From an uncultured Verrucomicrobiales bacterium (GTDB taxonomy: Bacteria; Verrucomicrobiota; Verrucomicrobiia; Verrucomicrobiales; Akkermansiaceae): a stretch of DNA of 54,239 bases. The notes under the pieces were generated by a model. That model had not been told where the DNA came from, did no database searches, and saw nothing but the letters and a program-made list of their open reading frames with translations. Positions within the stretch are counted from its first letter, which is position 1, and every line of letters starts with the position of its first letter. The DNA lies in NCBI GenBank assembly GCA_937934595.1, contig CALGZA010000003.1:1-54239 (forward strand). Reading direction: 5' to 3'. Below, one piece after another: positions 25,804 to 35,240 of this stretch. The position numbers and the translations under genes are program-made.

Positions 25804-26010
25804 ATGATCATAGTCAAAATCGGCCTCAGCATCTTCATCCTCCTCTGGGCCACCCTCGCAATCTGGCTCATCATCAACTACAACAAACTCTTCGGACCAA
25901 ACCCAGACGACCCCGCAGAATCACCCGGCGCACGCTCATTCGGCGTCGCCCACATCATCGCCGTATGGATCGGCGCCATGGCTCTAGCCATCTACTTCCT
26001 CTGTAAATAA
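25804..26010 (+). CDS. Small two-helix membrane protein
   Basis: A 68-residue protein with two membrane helices (about residues 5-27 and 48-66) joined by an acidic, Pro-rich loop (GPNPDDPAESPGARS). It begins 15 bp after the DUF3817 gene and shares its A/C-rich codon use, which argues that it is a real gene. No function can be proposed. It ends 45 bp before the opposing mnmA stop. Confidence 0.65.
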   Translation: MIIVKIGLSIFILLWATLAIWLIINYNKLFGPNPDDPAESPGARSFGVAHIIAVWIGAMALAIYFLCK

Positions 26011-26054
26011 CCACCCACATAATACATACCCACCCGCCTAAAAAAAAATCACCC

Positions 26055-27137
26055 CTAACCCTTCATAAAAACCCCACCCCCAAGAAGAACTCCATTCTCA
26101 TAAAAACCACAAATCTGACCCGGAGTTATCGCCCTCTGAGGTCGTATGAAATCCACCATAAACCTCCCATCCTCCCCCTCAATAGGCGCCACCATAGCTG
26201 CCTCACTCTTCGCTCTATACCTGGGCTGCGCCTCTATCTTGCGCCGACCCAACACAGGCTTATTAACCCAAGTCACAGAACCCACCACACAGCTACTCGT
26301 ATAAAGACCCTCCGTACCTGACTCATCATAACCCACTATCAACTCATTCCTATCAGCATCCTTACCCACCACTACATAAGCCAGCCCCTCACGCGGCGAA
26401 GCCACACCATGACCCTTCCGCTGCCCCAGAGTATACAAATGCAACCCCTTATGTCTCCCTAACCTCTTCCCTCCATCATCCACTATATCACCCGGTCTAT
26501 CAGGAACATAATGCCTCAAAAAATCAGTCATCTTCACATTCCCTATAAAACAAATACCCTGACTATCCTTCTTCGCCGCAGTAGGTAAATCAAACCTCAC
26601 AGCAGCCTCCCTTACCTCAGGCTTCTGCATCTCCCCACACGGAAACAAAGCATACTTAGCCTGATGCTGCTCCATCAACGCCAAAAAATAACTCTGATCC
26701 TTATTAGTATCTGCACCCCTCAAAATATCAGAACTCCCATCCTCACGCTCCCGTTTCCTCGCATAATGGCCAGTAGCCACCGCCTCAAAACCCTGACCCA
26801 GCGCATAATCTAAAAACACACCAAACTTCATCTCTCGGTTACAATACACATCAGGATTCGGTGTAATCCCACTCCGATACCCATCCAACAAATAATCTAC
26901 AATCCGCTCCTGATACTGATCTATCAAATCAACCACCCTAAACTCTATACCCAACTTCTTCGCCACAGCATAAGCATCATCCACATCATCCTGCCACGGA
27001 CAATCACCAGGAACATTATCAGCATTAATCCAGTTCTTCATATAAGCACCAGTCACCTCATGGCCCTGCTCAACTAACAACGCAGCAGCCACGCTAGAAT
27101 CCACACCCCCAGATAAACCTACTAAAATCTTAGCCAT
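26055..27137 (-). CDS. mnmA: tRNA-specific 2-thiouridylase MnmA
   Basis: The 360-residue enzyme inserts sulfur at C2 of the wobble uridine of tRNA-Lys, -Glu and -Gln. It has the PP-loop SGGVDS (9-14), the catalytic Cys99 in 'PNPDVYCNREMKFG', the second Cys196 in 'DSQGICFIGN', and 'HKGLHLYTLGQRKGHGV'. The C-terminal beta-barrel ends with 'RAITPGQICGFYENGVLLGGG'. The length matches the family. A cysteine desulfurase that could feed sulfur lies at 37728-38909. The gene stands alone on the minus strand and is divergent from the next gene. Confidence 0.95.
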   Translation of the reverse strand: MAKILVGLSGGVDSSVAAALLVEQGHEVTGAYMKNWINADNVPGDCPWQDDVDDAYAVAKKLGIEFRVVDLIDQYQERIVDYLLDGYRSGITPNPDVYCNREMKFGVFLDYALGQGFEAVATGHYARKREREDGSSDILRGADTNKDQSYFLALMEQHQAKYALFPCGEMQKPEVREAAVRFDLPTAAKKDSQGICFIGNVKMTDFLRHYVPDRPGDIVDDGGKRLGRHKGLHLYTLGQRKGHGVASPREGLAYVVVGKDADRNELIVGYDESGTEGLYTSSCVVGSVTWVNKPVLGRRKIEAQPRYRAKSEAAMVAPIEGEDGRFMVDFIRPQRAITPGQICGFYENGVLLGGGVFMKG

Positions 27138-27236
27138 GACAAATAGCTAAATCATACTCGCCCCAACCGCCAACTTTATTTTCCCCATCGCGTAAACTTC
27201 TTGATTCAACAGCCACATACCACCTACAACTCAGCC

Positions 27237-28082
27237 ATGTCTGACACGCCCAAAGAGACCAACAATCAAAACCCAAATAATAAAAACAATGATAACGAGA
27301 AAACAAACTCCAACCACATCGCAGGTTGTGGCATTTTCCTAGTCATACTCGCCACCGTCATCTTCATAGCCGTGGTCTCCATCTACAGCTATTTTGATTA
27401 CAAAAACGCATTCATCAAATTCAGCGAAGAAACCATCACCCCTACCAAATTAGCAACCACAGAAAACCCAGAAGCAGTCAAAGCAATCGACAAGAAATTC
27501 TCAGAATTCGGAGCACTAGTCATTGAAAATAAAACAGCCACCATGGCTCTCACCACAGACGAAATCAACCTCGCCATCGCTCACTTCCCTAAACTAGAAG
27601 AATTCAGAAATAAACTCTACATCACCAATATCACAAAAACTCACATCCAAGCCAGAGCCACATTCCCCATAAACGCAGGATTCGACGGCATCAGACACAT
27701 CAACGGAAAACTCATGCTCAAACCCGTCATCGCACAAGGTTCCATCTTCCCCATCGTAGATGCTATTCAAGCCGACACCAAACAAGAGATACCCGAAAAA
27801 GTACTCAAAGCCATCCCTGTCCTAATGTTCGCCGGCTATAGAAATGACGAAACCATCCAAGCCGTCTTCCATAAACTAACCAAAGTCGAGCTAACAAACG
27901 GAGCCATCCACATCACCAGCGAACCAGGAAAAACCGCCATCCCCATCATCGACATGGACGTCACAGAAGAAACCTCAGCCGGTGTCCAACTATTCATATT
28001 ACTCACATTTATCTTCATCACCACACTCCTATTCGCATTCTGGTTCTCTAAACACAAAAAGAAACAAATCGCCCAGCAATAA
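27237..28082 (+). CDS. Bitopic or two-helix membrane protein of unknown function
   Basis: From the ATG at 27237 the product has 281 residues: an Asn/Lys-rich cytoplasmic start, a membrane helix (about 23-46, 'GCGIFLVILATVIFIAVVSI'), an extracytoplasmic domain of about 190 residues with 'ALTTDEINLAIAHFPKLEEF' and 'RATFPINAGFDGIRHINGKL', and a C-terminal helix (about 250-270) before a KHKKK tail. An upstream TTG at 27201 is in frame but less likely. The family was not recognised; the layout recalls membrane-tethered lipid-binding or assembly factors. Confidence 0.7.
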   Translation: MSDTPKETNNQNPNNKNNDNEKTNSNHIAGCGIFLVILATVIFIAVVSIYSYFDYKNAFIKFSEETITPTKLATTENPEAVKAIDKKFSEFGALVIENKTATMALTTDEINLAIAHFPKLEEFRNKLYITNITKTHIQARATFPINAGFDGIRHINGKLMLKPVIAQGSIFPIVDAIQADTKQEIPEKVLKAIPVLMFAGYRNDETIQAVFHKLTKVELTNGAIHITSEPGKTAIPIIDMDVTEETSAGVQLFILLTFIFITTLLFAFWFSKHKKKQIAQQ

Positions 28083-28140
28083 CTCATCCATCGAGACTAT
28101 CCACTTGCCAATACTTAATAATTTCTGTAATACTAAACGC

Positions 28141-28650
28141 ATGGAATCTCATGAAGTCTTGAAACATGCGTTTGATAAATCATCACCAAAGCAAGTAGCC
28201 TCTCAGCTAGGTGTCTCACTGTCACTCGTCTACAAATGGGCTCAAGAGCAATCAGACTCAGGATCAGGAAGCAGAAACCCCCTAGACAGAGTTGTAGAGC
28301 TATACAAACTCACAGGTGACCCAAGAATACTAGAATACATCTGTGAACAATGTGATGGATACTTCGTCAGAAACCCTATCAGCCGCTGCGAAAAAGGATT
28401 CCAAGTACTACCAGCCACTAACGAAATCGTCGGCCAGTTCTCATCCCTACTTATGCGCATCTCAGGTGCAGCTCAAGACAACTCCATCACCAATGACGAA
28501 GCAGAAGACATCCGTAACAGCTGGGACAAACTAAAAGGATACGGCGAAGGATTCGTCCGCTGCTGCGAAGAAGGTGACTTCGAGCTAATGGAAGAAGACC
28601 CAGCTGAACAGAAACCAGCAGAACCAGAAATCCGCAGAACCCTCTACTAA
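28141..28650 (+). CDS. Phage CII-like DNA-binding regulator
   Basis: The 169-residue protein begins MESHEVLKHAFDKSSPKQVA with a helix-turn-helix, 'PKQVASQLGVSLSLVYKWAQ' (about residues 16-35), followed by 'NPLDRVVELYKLTGDPRILE'. This matches the CII-type (Phage_CP76) regulatory domain in its gene-neutral chromosomal form; I recall it as widespread in Verrucomicrobia. Two Cys and 'CEQCDGYFVRNP' follow; a weak Cys cluster (EQCDGYF, ISRCEKG, RCCEEG) could bind metal but the spacing is not typical. An in-frame ATG at 27982 lies inside the previous gene and is rejected as a start. Promoter-proximal region 28083-28140 shows no clear operator. Confidence 0.75.
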   Translation: MESHEVLKHAFDKSSPKQVASQLGVSLSLVYKWAQEQSDSGSGSRNPLDRVVELYKLTGDPRILEYICEQCDGYFVRNPISRCEKGFQVLPATNEIVGQFSSLLMRISGAAQDNSITNDEAEDIRNSWDKLKGYGEGFVRCCEEGDFELMEEDPAEQKPAEPEIRRTLY

Positions 28651-29022
28651 AAAAATATCCAAATACAAGCTCTGCACCCACATACCATAATAAAACAGCA
28701 CCATACTCATACCTAAACAAAACCTCCACTCACTTAGCCATCATGCCTATCAAAAGGACAAATGGCATTTTACTTTTGCATCCAAACAGGGAATGACTTT
28801 GAAAAGATAAAAGTGTCACCACTGAATAAGAAACCACATAAATACAAAAGTCTCCACACCCTTCCTCAGTGTGAAACACTCTCTTAAGTAACTAATAACT
28901 ATATCTACCATTTTGCTAATCTCTTATACAGATAGCTATTAGTTTTACCCATGGCATCGATACCCCAGTCTACACGCTCTCTAGAATACCCCTAAACCCA
29001 GCCATCCAGGCCTTCAGCAAGA
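28651..29022. other. Gene-free stretch between convergent genes
   Basis: No coding sequence is supported here. A weak hairpin, ATGCC/GGCAT with a 16-nt loop (28743-28768) followed by TTTACTTTT, could terminate the CII-like regulator transcript, but the stem is only 5 bp. The rest is A-rich and unstructured. Confidence 0.4.
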
Positions 29023-32000
29023 TCAATGATCCGCAACCCTGAAGAAAAACTCAAAACTACCCCTACTAGCTTTCGCTATCAAGGTAACCCTATCCCCTAC
29101 TATAAGCCTATCCACACTAACCGTCGTTCCATCCGCTATCGCATCCCTTCCGTCAGCTTTATACCAGTTCACCAAATCATCTGACCACTCATACTGAATA
29201 GCCCCATTCAGTGCTGCTCCAAGGGATCTATGCTCAATACGGTATTCACCTTTAACAATATCTTGCGAGACTAACTTCACATCCAGTGATGAGGCATCCG
29301 GTAATACAGGTCTCGCAGAACCTATTACAGCACTTGCACTCACTACACGACTCGGACGTGATGTATGGAACAATGCCGTCACCTCCGCCGCACTCAGTTT
29401 CCTGTCATATAAATACACCTCATCTAATGTATCAGCAAAACGTTGCCTACCACCCTGATAATTACCAATACACTGAACATTAGTATCCACCGTAAAACCA
29501 GTAACAGTCCCCACCAATTTACCATCAATATAATAATCCACCTTGTTAGCAGTGCCTACCGCAGTAACCATACGCCATATTCCTTCTTCTCGCCTAAGCT
29601 CCATCCCACTTGCTTTATGACCAAAGTGAAATAAACCCAAATCACTCGCATCATAATTAACAATGACATGGTGATGCCTAGACCCTCGGAACAACGTACG
29701 CCACCCATTTTCATCAAGTCCCTCATACCAAGCAGAAACGGTCCAGCTACCTCCCAAAGGTATACCAATATGATCTAATTTACTATTGTCATTAACAAAT
29801 GAAGCACCTCCTTGAGAAATGCCCGCACTCGTAAAGTCCACTCCATTAGCCATCAGATCATACCCGTTGCCACTATCATCTTTTCCTATATTATTAACGT
29901 CATTAAAAGAGTAATACGCTTTCACCCCCTCGGGTAAAACATGCTGAACAACGTCATTCCCATTCCCAGACTCCACATCATTATCCTGTAACTTTCTCGC
30001 ACTGGCTTTATACAAGTCCGTAATTTCCGCAGCATTTAGTTGCCTACTGTAGAGATAAACCTCGTCCAGCGTGTCAGCAAATCGCTGACCACCTCCCTGG
30101 AAATTACCTATACATTTAACATCGGAATCTACTGTAAATCCAGTCACACTCCCTACAAAACGACCATCAATGTAATACTCCACCTTATTCGCCGTCCCTA
30201 CCGCAGTTACCATATGCCACACCCCTACTTCACGCTTAAGATCCATCCCACTACCTCTATGCCCAAAACGAAATAAACCCAAATCATCTTCATTGAAATT
30301 AACAATCACATGATGAAATCTAGTTCCTCGGAACAACGTGCGCCATCCGCCCGTTCCTAAACCCTCATACCAAGCAGAGACCGTCCAGCTCCCTCCCAAA
30401 GGAATACCAGAATGCTCTAATTTACTATTTCGGTTAGTGAAAGACGCCCCACCCTTGGATCCACCCACATTCGTAAAGTTCACATCAGATGACTTCAAAT
30501 TAAAACCATTACCACTATCATCTTTACCTACATTATTACTATCATTAAACGAATAATAAGCGGTATAACCTGGAGGAACTACTACCCCATCATCCATATC
30601 TTCACCAAAGTCACCACCCCCAGCACTCGCTATATAAAGACCCGCTACCTCTTCTGAGGATAACCCACGGTCATACAGGTATACTTCATCCAGTGTATCT
30701 GCAAAACGCTGCCCACCATTTTGAAAATTACCAATACACTGAACATCAGAATCTACTGTGTGACCACTCACAGTCCCAACCAACTTACCATCTATATAAT
30801 AGTCAACTTTGTTAGACGTCCCCACCGCAGTTACCATGCGCCAGACCCCATCTTCACGTCTTAAGTTCACACCACTATCCCTATGACCATTACGGAATAA
30901 ACCAAGGTCTTCTTGACTGAAATTAACAATCACATGATGGTAGCTCGCACCTCTAAATAAAGTCCTCCACCCGTCTGAATCCAAACCCTCAAACCATGCA
31001 GATACTGTCCAGTTCGCACCCAGCCTAATACTCGGATGAACAAGCTTACTATCATTAGAAGTAAATGCCGCCCCCCCTCCAGAACGACCAGAAGCCGTGA
31101 AGTTCACTTCTGAAGACATAAGATCATGCCCATTCCCACTATCATCTTTACCAATATTTTTGCTATCACTAAACGAATAATAGGCCTTATAACCTGATGG
31201 CACTCTGGCTCCTGCTAACCCACCACCATCAGTTTCACCTAGTTTAACGTCTCTAGCATCAACTAGACTCTGTAAAGCCGCTAATGTATTCGGATTGTTC
31301 CTATGCCTCCCTGGATAGGTGTAGTCGAAGTTATTATCATCCTCATTAATAGAGTTTAACACCCCAATAAACAGCTGTATCTCAGCAACCGTCCCCTCTT
31401 CTCTCAATGACTTAATCGCGCTATTTTTCTTTTCTCCAAATGGACTATCTAAAAAGTATCGTATTAGTTTTGTATACATAGAAGCATCTCTATTTACTAA
31501 TTTTTTCAGAAAAAACTTCCCACCTGAAAAGGTGTTTATAAGCCTGAAATTATAAAATTGATCAGGAAACAATCGATCATCCATCATGAAATCAAGTATC
31601 GAAAAATACTCCTCTTCTCTCAGCTTCTGTTTAAAACGACCACCCAGTAAACACTCAGCAGCCCATGAACGATAACGAACATGCTCACCCGGGTCATTCA
31701 TTATACCTGTAAGTTCAACCATCAAACGCTCCGCTACAGTTGAAGTTAAACTATTTTGAGAATATCTTAAAAAATCATACGCTCCCACACGGTCAATAAG
31801 GGAATCAGAAACTAGAGACTGCTCTACCCATCTTATATATTGTGCGTTTGTTGCATAACTACTTGCTGCCTTAGCTGACTCCCTTCGTAAATTAGGATTG
31901 TAATTATTTCTATGCCTCCAAACCCAAGCAAAGTCCTTAACCGTAGTTGCTGATAAATCCTCAAAAGCCAAATTCACCTCCGTATCAGAAAACCTAAGCC

Positions 32001-33306
32001 GTGAATCAGCAGCACGTCCAGTAATTAACAACTTGTTACGTACATGAGATAATGACAATATATTAGCAGGTATCTCACTTAAGGCACTATAACCTAAACC
32101 CTTTGAGGAAAAATGACGTGCACCGCCATCCCATCGGCGCTGATTCGTTCTCAACCAATGAGTCTCATTAAAAAATAGTGTAGATGCTCTATTTCCAGCT
32201 AAAGCCACTCCTAAACCTGTCCATATCTGACCAAAATAGGGACCTGTATGCCCTATCAATAACTCATCTTTACCCGCTATCGATAAACCGATGAAATATC
32301 GAGCGTCTTCTATTTCCCCCTCCAAAGCTAATGCTATTGCACACATTGCAGCTTTTCCATTCGAGGAAAAACCCGAGTCGTTGATGGTTTGACTAGTTAC
32401 TGAATAACCCACATCCCCGCCAACCATAGACTTAATATACCGTGTCACTCTGCGGTTCTGCTCTGTAATATGTGGATCCACCACTCCGCATTTCTCCGCC
32501 AACAACATCGAAATGTGTCCCTGTAACGTTGTCACTGTAATCTCACCATACCCCACTTGCTTAACAGGACTAAATTCATTATTAGGACTAGGTTCAACAT
32601 CCAAAAGATTCTCTACTATCGGACCATGCCCCCATCCACCGGATCCATTCCTATGCTTATGCAGCGTCTCACTTAACCTACGTATCATGGGTAATACAGC
32701 AGCGTCCCTTGTCATCAGATAATACTCACATAACGCTATATTGCGATACGCATTCGACCAGTTAGCATAACCCGCTATCTTAGGCGCAGTCTTAATATCT
32801 AAAGTAGATTTTGCTCTTTGGATTGCTCTAGCGTCTCCAGTAGACAGTAGTGCTATTTCATTAAGTGATCGCATATCCGTTCTCCCCCTATACTCAGTAT
32901 TTAAGATATAACCTATCGCATCACTTATCAGAGTATCACATTTTCCACAGTTAAATGGAGCAGATGCACTCCAACTTCCCTTCCGCGGAACCTGTAATGA
33001 CACCTTGCGCCCATTGGTCATAGTTATAGTCAATGCCCCACCATTAAAACCAGATTCAAGCCGGTTAAAATCACTCCCAAAATAACTCTTAGAATTAAAA
33101 CCCCTTAAATCTACTTCTTCACCTACAAATAATTTACCCGCAGCAGGCGAGCCAGGATAAACTGTGATTATCTTATTATCTCGCGTCTCAAAACCCAGTG
33201 GCCCCCAAAAATATTCACCCGGCCCAGCTTTGAGATTTAACACCATAATCAAACTATAAATACATAATTTGAATAAAAAAAACCTGCGTAAATAATTTTC
33301 CATCAT
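29023..33306 (-). CDS. Giant exported protein: PDZ-like region, helical toroid and three LamG domains
   Basis: This 1427-residue protein begins with a signal peptide (about 1-27). Residues about 35-105 look PDZ-like ('IITVYPGSPAAGKLFVGEEV'). Residues about 120-650 are helical with repeated 'NGSGGWGHGP', 'VTTLQGHISMLLAEKCG' and 'HTGPYFGQIWTGLGVALAG', recalling alpha-toroid (squalene-cyclase-like) folds and the DUF6288 group. Three LamG/concanavalin-like domains of about 210 residues follow (starting near 699, 911 and 1126), each opening 'GY.AYYSF.D..N.GKDDSGNG'. A C-terminal beta module with 'YEWSDDLVNW' ends the protein and resembles the tail of the M6 protease. It is probably cell-surface or secreted; ligand unknown. 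Confidence 0.78.
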   Translation of the reverse strand: MMENYLRRFFLFKLCIYSLIMVLNLKAGPGEYFWGPLGFETRDNKIITVYPGSPAAGKLFVGEEVDLRGFNSKSYFGSDFNRLESGFNGGALTITMTNGRKVSLQVPRKGSWSASAPFNCGKCDTLISDAIGYILNTEYRGRTDMRSLNEIALLSTGDARAIQRAKSTLDIKTAPKIAGYANWSNAYRNIALCEYYLMTRDAAVLPMIRRLSETLHKHRNGSGGWGHGPIVENLLDVEPSPNNEFSPVKQVGYGEITVTTLQGHISMLLAEKCGVVDPHITEQNRRVTRYIKSMVGGDVGYSVTSQTINDSGFSSNGKAAMCAIALALEGEIEDARYFIGLSIAGKDELLIGHTGPYFGQIWTGLGVALAGNRASTLFFNETHWLRTNQRRWDGGARHFSSKGLGYSALSEIPANILSLSHVRNKLLITGRAADSRLRFSDTEVNLAFEDLSATTVKDFAWVWRHRNNYNPNLRRESAKAASSYATNAQYIRWVEQSLVSDSLIDRVGAYDFLRYSQNSLTSTVAERLMVELTGIMNDPGEHVRYRSWAAECLLGGRFKQKLREEEYFSILDFMMDDRLFPDQFYNFRLINTFSGGKFFLKKLVNRDASMYTKLIRYFLDSPFGEKKNSAIKSLREEGTVAEIQLFIGVLNSINEDDNNFDYTYPGRHRNNPNTLAALQSLVDARDVKLGETDGGGLAGARVPSGYKAYYSFSDSKNIGKDDSGNGHDLMSSEVNFTASGRSGGGAAFTSNDSKLVHPSIRLGANWTVSAWFEGLDSDGWRTLFRGASYHHVIVNFSQEDLGLFRNGHRDSGVNLRREDGVWRMVTAVGTSNKVDYYIDGKLVGTVSGHTVDSDVQCIGNFQNGGQRFADTLDEVYLYDRGLSSEEVAGLYIASAGGGDFGEDMDDGVVVPPGYTAYYSFNDSNNVGKDDSGNGFNLKSSDVNFTNVGGSKGGASFTNRNSKLEHSGIPLGGSWTVSAWYEGLGTGGWRTLFRGTRFHHVIVNFNEDDLGLFRFGHRGSGMDLKREVGVWHMVTAVGTANKVEYYIDGRFVGSVTGFTVDSDVKCIGNFQGGGQRFADTLDEVYLYSRQLNAAEITDLYKASARKLQDNDVESGNGNDVVQHVLPEGVKAYYSFNDVNNIGKDDSGNGYDLMANGVDFTSAGISQGGASFVNDNSKLDHIGIPLGGSWTVSAWYEGLDENGWRTLFRGSRHHHVIVNYDASDLGLFHFGHKASGMELRREEGIWRMVTAVGTANKVDYYIDGKLVGTVTGFTVDTNVQCIGNYQGGRQRFADTLDEVYLYDRKLSAAEVTALFHTSRPSRVVSASAVIGSARPVLPDASSLDVKLVSQDIVKGEYRIEHRSLGAALNGAIQYEWSDDLVNWYKADGRDAIADGTTVSVDRLIVGDRVTLIAKASRGSFEFFFRVADH
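29350..31215 (-). repeat. Three tandem LamG-coding repeats of about 640 bp
   Basis: Units at about 29350-29935, 29990-30570 and 30620-31215 encode the LamG domains of the giant protein. The same strings recur in each, such as 'GASFTNRNSKLEHSGIPLGG' versus 'GASFVNDNSKLDHIGIPLGG', and 'ADTLDEVYLYDR' at each end. Similarity is high at nucleotide level as well (for example cgccatatattcc- and cgccacacc-type variants), indicating recent duplication and possible recombination between units. Confidence 0.75.
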
Positions 33307-33837
33307 TCATAAGCAAATACAGATTAATGATTTAAGTGTCAAATAAATATCACTATTCCTCTACAAACAAACCCTCATAAAGACAGCCATTCTTGTTAGA
33401 AAATACTGATCTCCCCAACCTATCAACACCTCATCACCAAACACGCAAACCAACCGTAAAGCCTTATCCTGCATAGAATGCCTCTCACTAGGCAGTCTAA
33501 AAAAAAGACAGTATTTCACCCTACAAAATATAAAATAAAACGAATAAATTTAAATCATCACAACTTCAAAATAAACAATGAATTACATCATCACACACAT
33601 CAAATAACCAAAAAACACACCTCTTAAACCCCAACCCATGCAACCAACAAATACTACATCCACCCCACTAACCCTACCTCTTCATTACGAATAATAAGCA
33701 GCTTAATAAGACAGCATAATGCAGGTGTGTTCACTACGGAACAACGTATATAATATCAAAAAACAATCATCCCATCTTATACTCAGGATCTCATTCACCA
33801 CTTGTAAAACAGCAAGCTTACCATATCATGAATATAC
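33307..33837. other. Gene-free divergent intergenic region
   Basis: About 530 bp separate the giant LamG gene and the phosphatase gene, which point away from each other. It is A/T-rich with no supported open frame. A TATAAT hexamer at 33749-33754 could be the -10 of the phosphatase gene, but no good -35 sits 17 bp upstream. No repeat or RNA was recognised. Confidence 0.4.
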
Positions 33838-34497
33838 ATGACTAAAAGAACGCTAGCTATTGGTGACATACACGGATGCTTAAACGCACTAAAAATCCTC
33901 TGGAAAACTATCAACCCTCAACCCTCTGACCAGATCATCTTCGTCGGAGACTACGTAGACAGAGGTCCAAACACTAAAGGAGTTATCGACTTTCTCATCG
34001 AAATCAAAAATAAATACAACGTCATCTTCCTATCTGGAAACCACGAAGAAAAACTATGCCTCGCGCGTTTCGGTGGCTCAGAAATTAAAGACTGGCTCGC
34101 TCACTGGGGCGGAAAAGAAACACTTGAATCATACGGTCAAAACGGAATCGATGCCATACCCGAAAGCCACTGGGAATTCATCAGAACATGTAAGCCATAT
34201 CACGAGACAAACTCACACATCTTCGTCCACGCAAACTTAGAACACGATGTCCCTCTGGAATGCCAGACACCCTTCACCCTCATTCATAAGAAATTCGGCT
34301 CCCCCCTACCCCACTCTTCAGGTAAAACCATGATCTGCGGCCACACGGCTCAGCAATCTCATCACCCAAAAAACCTAGGACATGCCATATGTATAGACAC
34401 TGACCTCGGACGCGGCGGATGGCTCACATGCCTACACGTAGAAACCAACAACTACTGGCAAGTAAACACCAAGGGAGAAACACGCTTCAACCAATAA
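33838..34497 (+). CDS. Serine/threonine-type metallophosphoesterase
   Basis: The 219-residue protein is a calcineurin-like phosphatase of PPP type. Metal-binding motifs are in order: GDIHG (8-12), GDYVDRG (about 37-43), GNHEE (66-70), then the His residues of 'IFVHANLEHDVP' and 'MICGHTAQQSHHP'. This is the small PrpE/ApaH-like architecture that acts on phosphoproteins or dinucleotide polyphosphates; the substrate cannot be read. It precedes the ECF sigma factor cluster by 84 bp and need not be part of it. Confidence 0.9.
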   Translation: MTKRTLAIGDIHGCLNALKILWKTINPQPSDQIIFVGDYVDRGPNTKGVIDFLIEIKNKYNVIFLSGNHEEKLCLARFGGSEIKDWLAHWGGKETLESYGQNGIDAIPESHWEFIRTCKPYHETNSHIFVHANLEHDVPLECQTPFTLIHKKFGSPLPHSSGKTMICGHTAQQSHHPKNLGHAICIDTDLGRGGWLTCLHVETNNYWQVNTKGETRFNQ

Positions 34498-34581
34498 AAA
34501 ACAATTAACCAACTACCACTAATAACAGAAACTCAATTCTATAATAAATTTTTAAACAAATATTAACTCTAAAAACGCTTA

Positions 34582-35211
34582 ATGAATGAAGATCAAAATA
34601 ACATGGTAAGCAATACAGCACCAGCGACTTCTTTGGATCACAACCAAATGAAATCCACAAAATCAGAAAACACTGAAGAAATCAGTTGGAGTTCATGGCT
34701 TCATGAAAACAACTCAAAACTTCTTCTTTTTGCTCGCCAACAAACTCGATCACTCGCAGACGCAGAGGACGTCCTACAAGACGCCCTCATCAAATTAGTC
34801 AAAAAAGAAGCCGACGGCTCATTCGAAGGAGGTCAGGCAGCCTGGCTACCATACATATACACCAGCATCAGACGATGCGCCATAGACCTAGGCAGAAAAG
34901 AAGACAGACGCAGCAAACGCGAAGAAAAATCAGAAAAAGACAAAATAATCCAATACGGCGAATTCTCAGACCCCTGGTTCAATACATCCAGCGCAGACGA
35001 TGAAGCTCGCAAATACCTCGAACAAGCACTCAAAAGCCTACCAGAAAAATTCGCCACCGTGATCACCCTTAAAATATGGGGCGAGCTCACATTCGCAGAA
35101 ATAGGCAATAAATTAAAAATATCCCAAAACACAGCAGCATCTAGATACCGATACGGACTAGAAGCTCTTAAAGCTAACCTCTCATCAGTTAAACAGATCG
35201 GAGATATCTAA
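34582..35211 (+). CDS. ECF-type RNA polymerase sigma factor
   Basis: The 209-residue protein shows sigma region 2 at about 40-105 ('LHENNSKLLLFARQQTRSLA' with 'DAEDVLQDALIKLVKKE') and region 4 at about 152-203 ('LKSLPEKFATVITLKIWGEL', 'TFAEIGNKLKISQNTAASRY'). Region 3 is missing, as in extracytoplasmic-function sigma factors. The first 30 residues are a Thr/Asn-rich extension. It heads a run with a one-helix membrane protein and an exported PDZ protein, so the membrane protein may be its anti-sigma factor. A TATAAT at 34540-34545 may be its -10 box. Confidence 0.9.
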   Translation: MNEDQNNMVSNTAPATSLDHNQMKSTKSENTEEISWSSWLHENNSKLLLFARQQTRSLADAEDVLQDALIKLVKKEADGSFEGGQAAWLPYIYTSIRRCAIDLGRKEDRRSKREEKSEKDKIIQYGEFSDPWFNTSSADDEARKYLEQALKSLPEKFATVITLKIWGELTFAEIGNKLKISQNTAASRYRYGLEALKANLSSVKQIGDI

Positions 35212-35240
35212 AAAAAACTCACACACACGCTCAATCAGTA

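Noticed and set aside
27982-28140. N-terminal extension of the CII-like regulator to ATG 27982
   Set aside because: It lies within the 3' end of the preceding membrane-protein gene and reads as a Ser/Tyr/His-rich shadow frame; the domain starts at 28141.
28743-28777. Terminator after the CII-like regulator
   Set aside because: Stem is only 5 bp with a 16-nt loop; too weak to call with confidence.
29350-31215. CRISPR or other short-repeat array
   Set aside because: Repeats are about 640 bp long and encode LamG domains within one gene.
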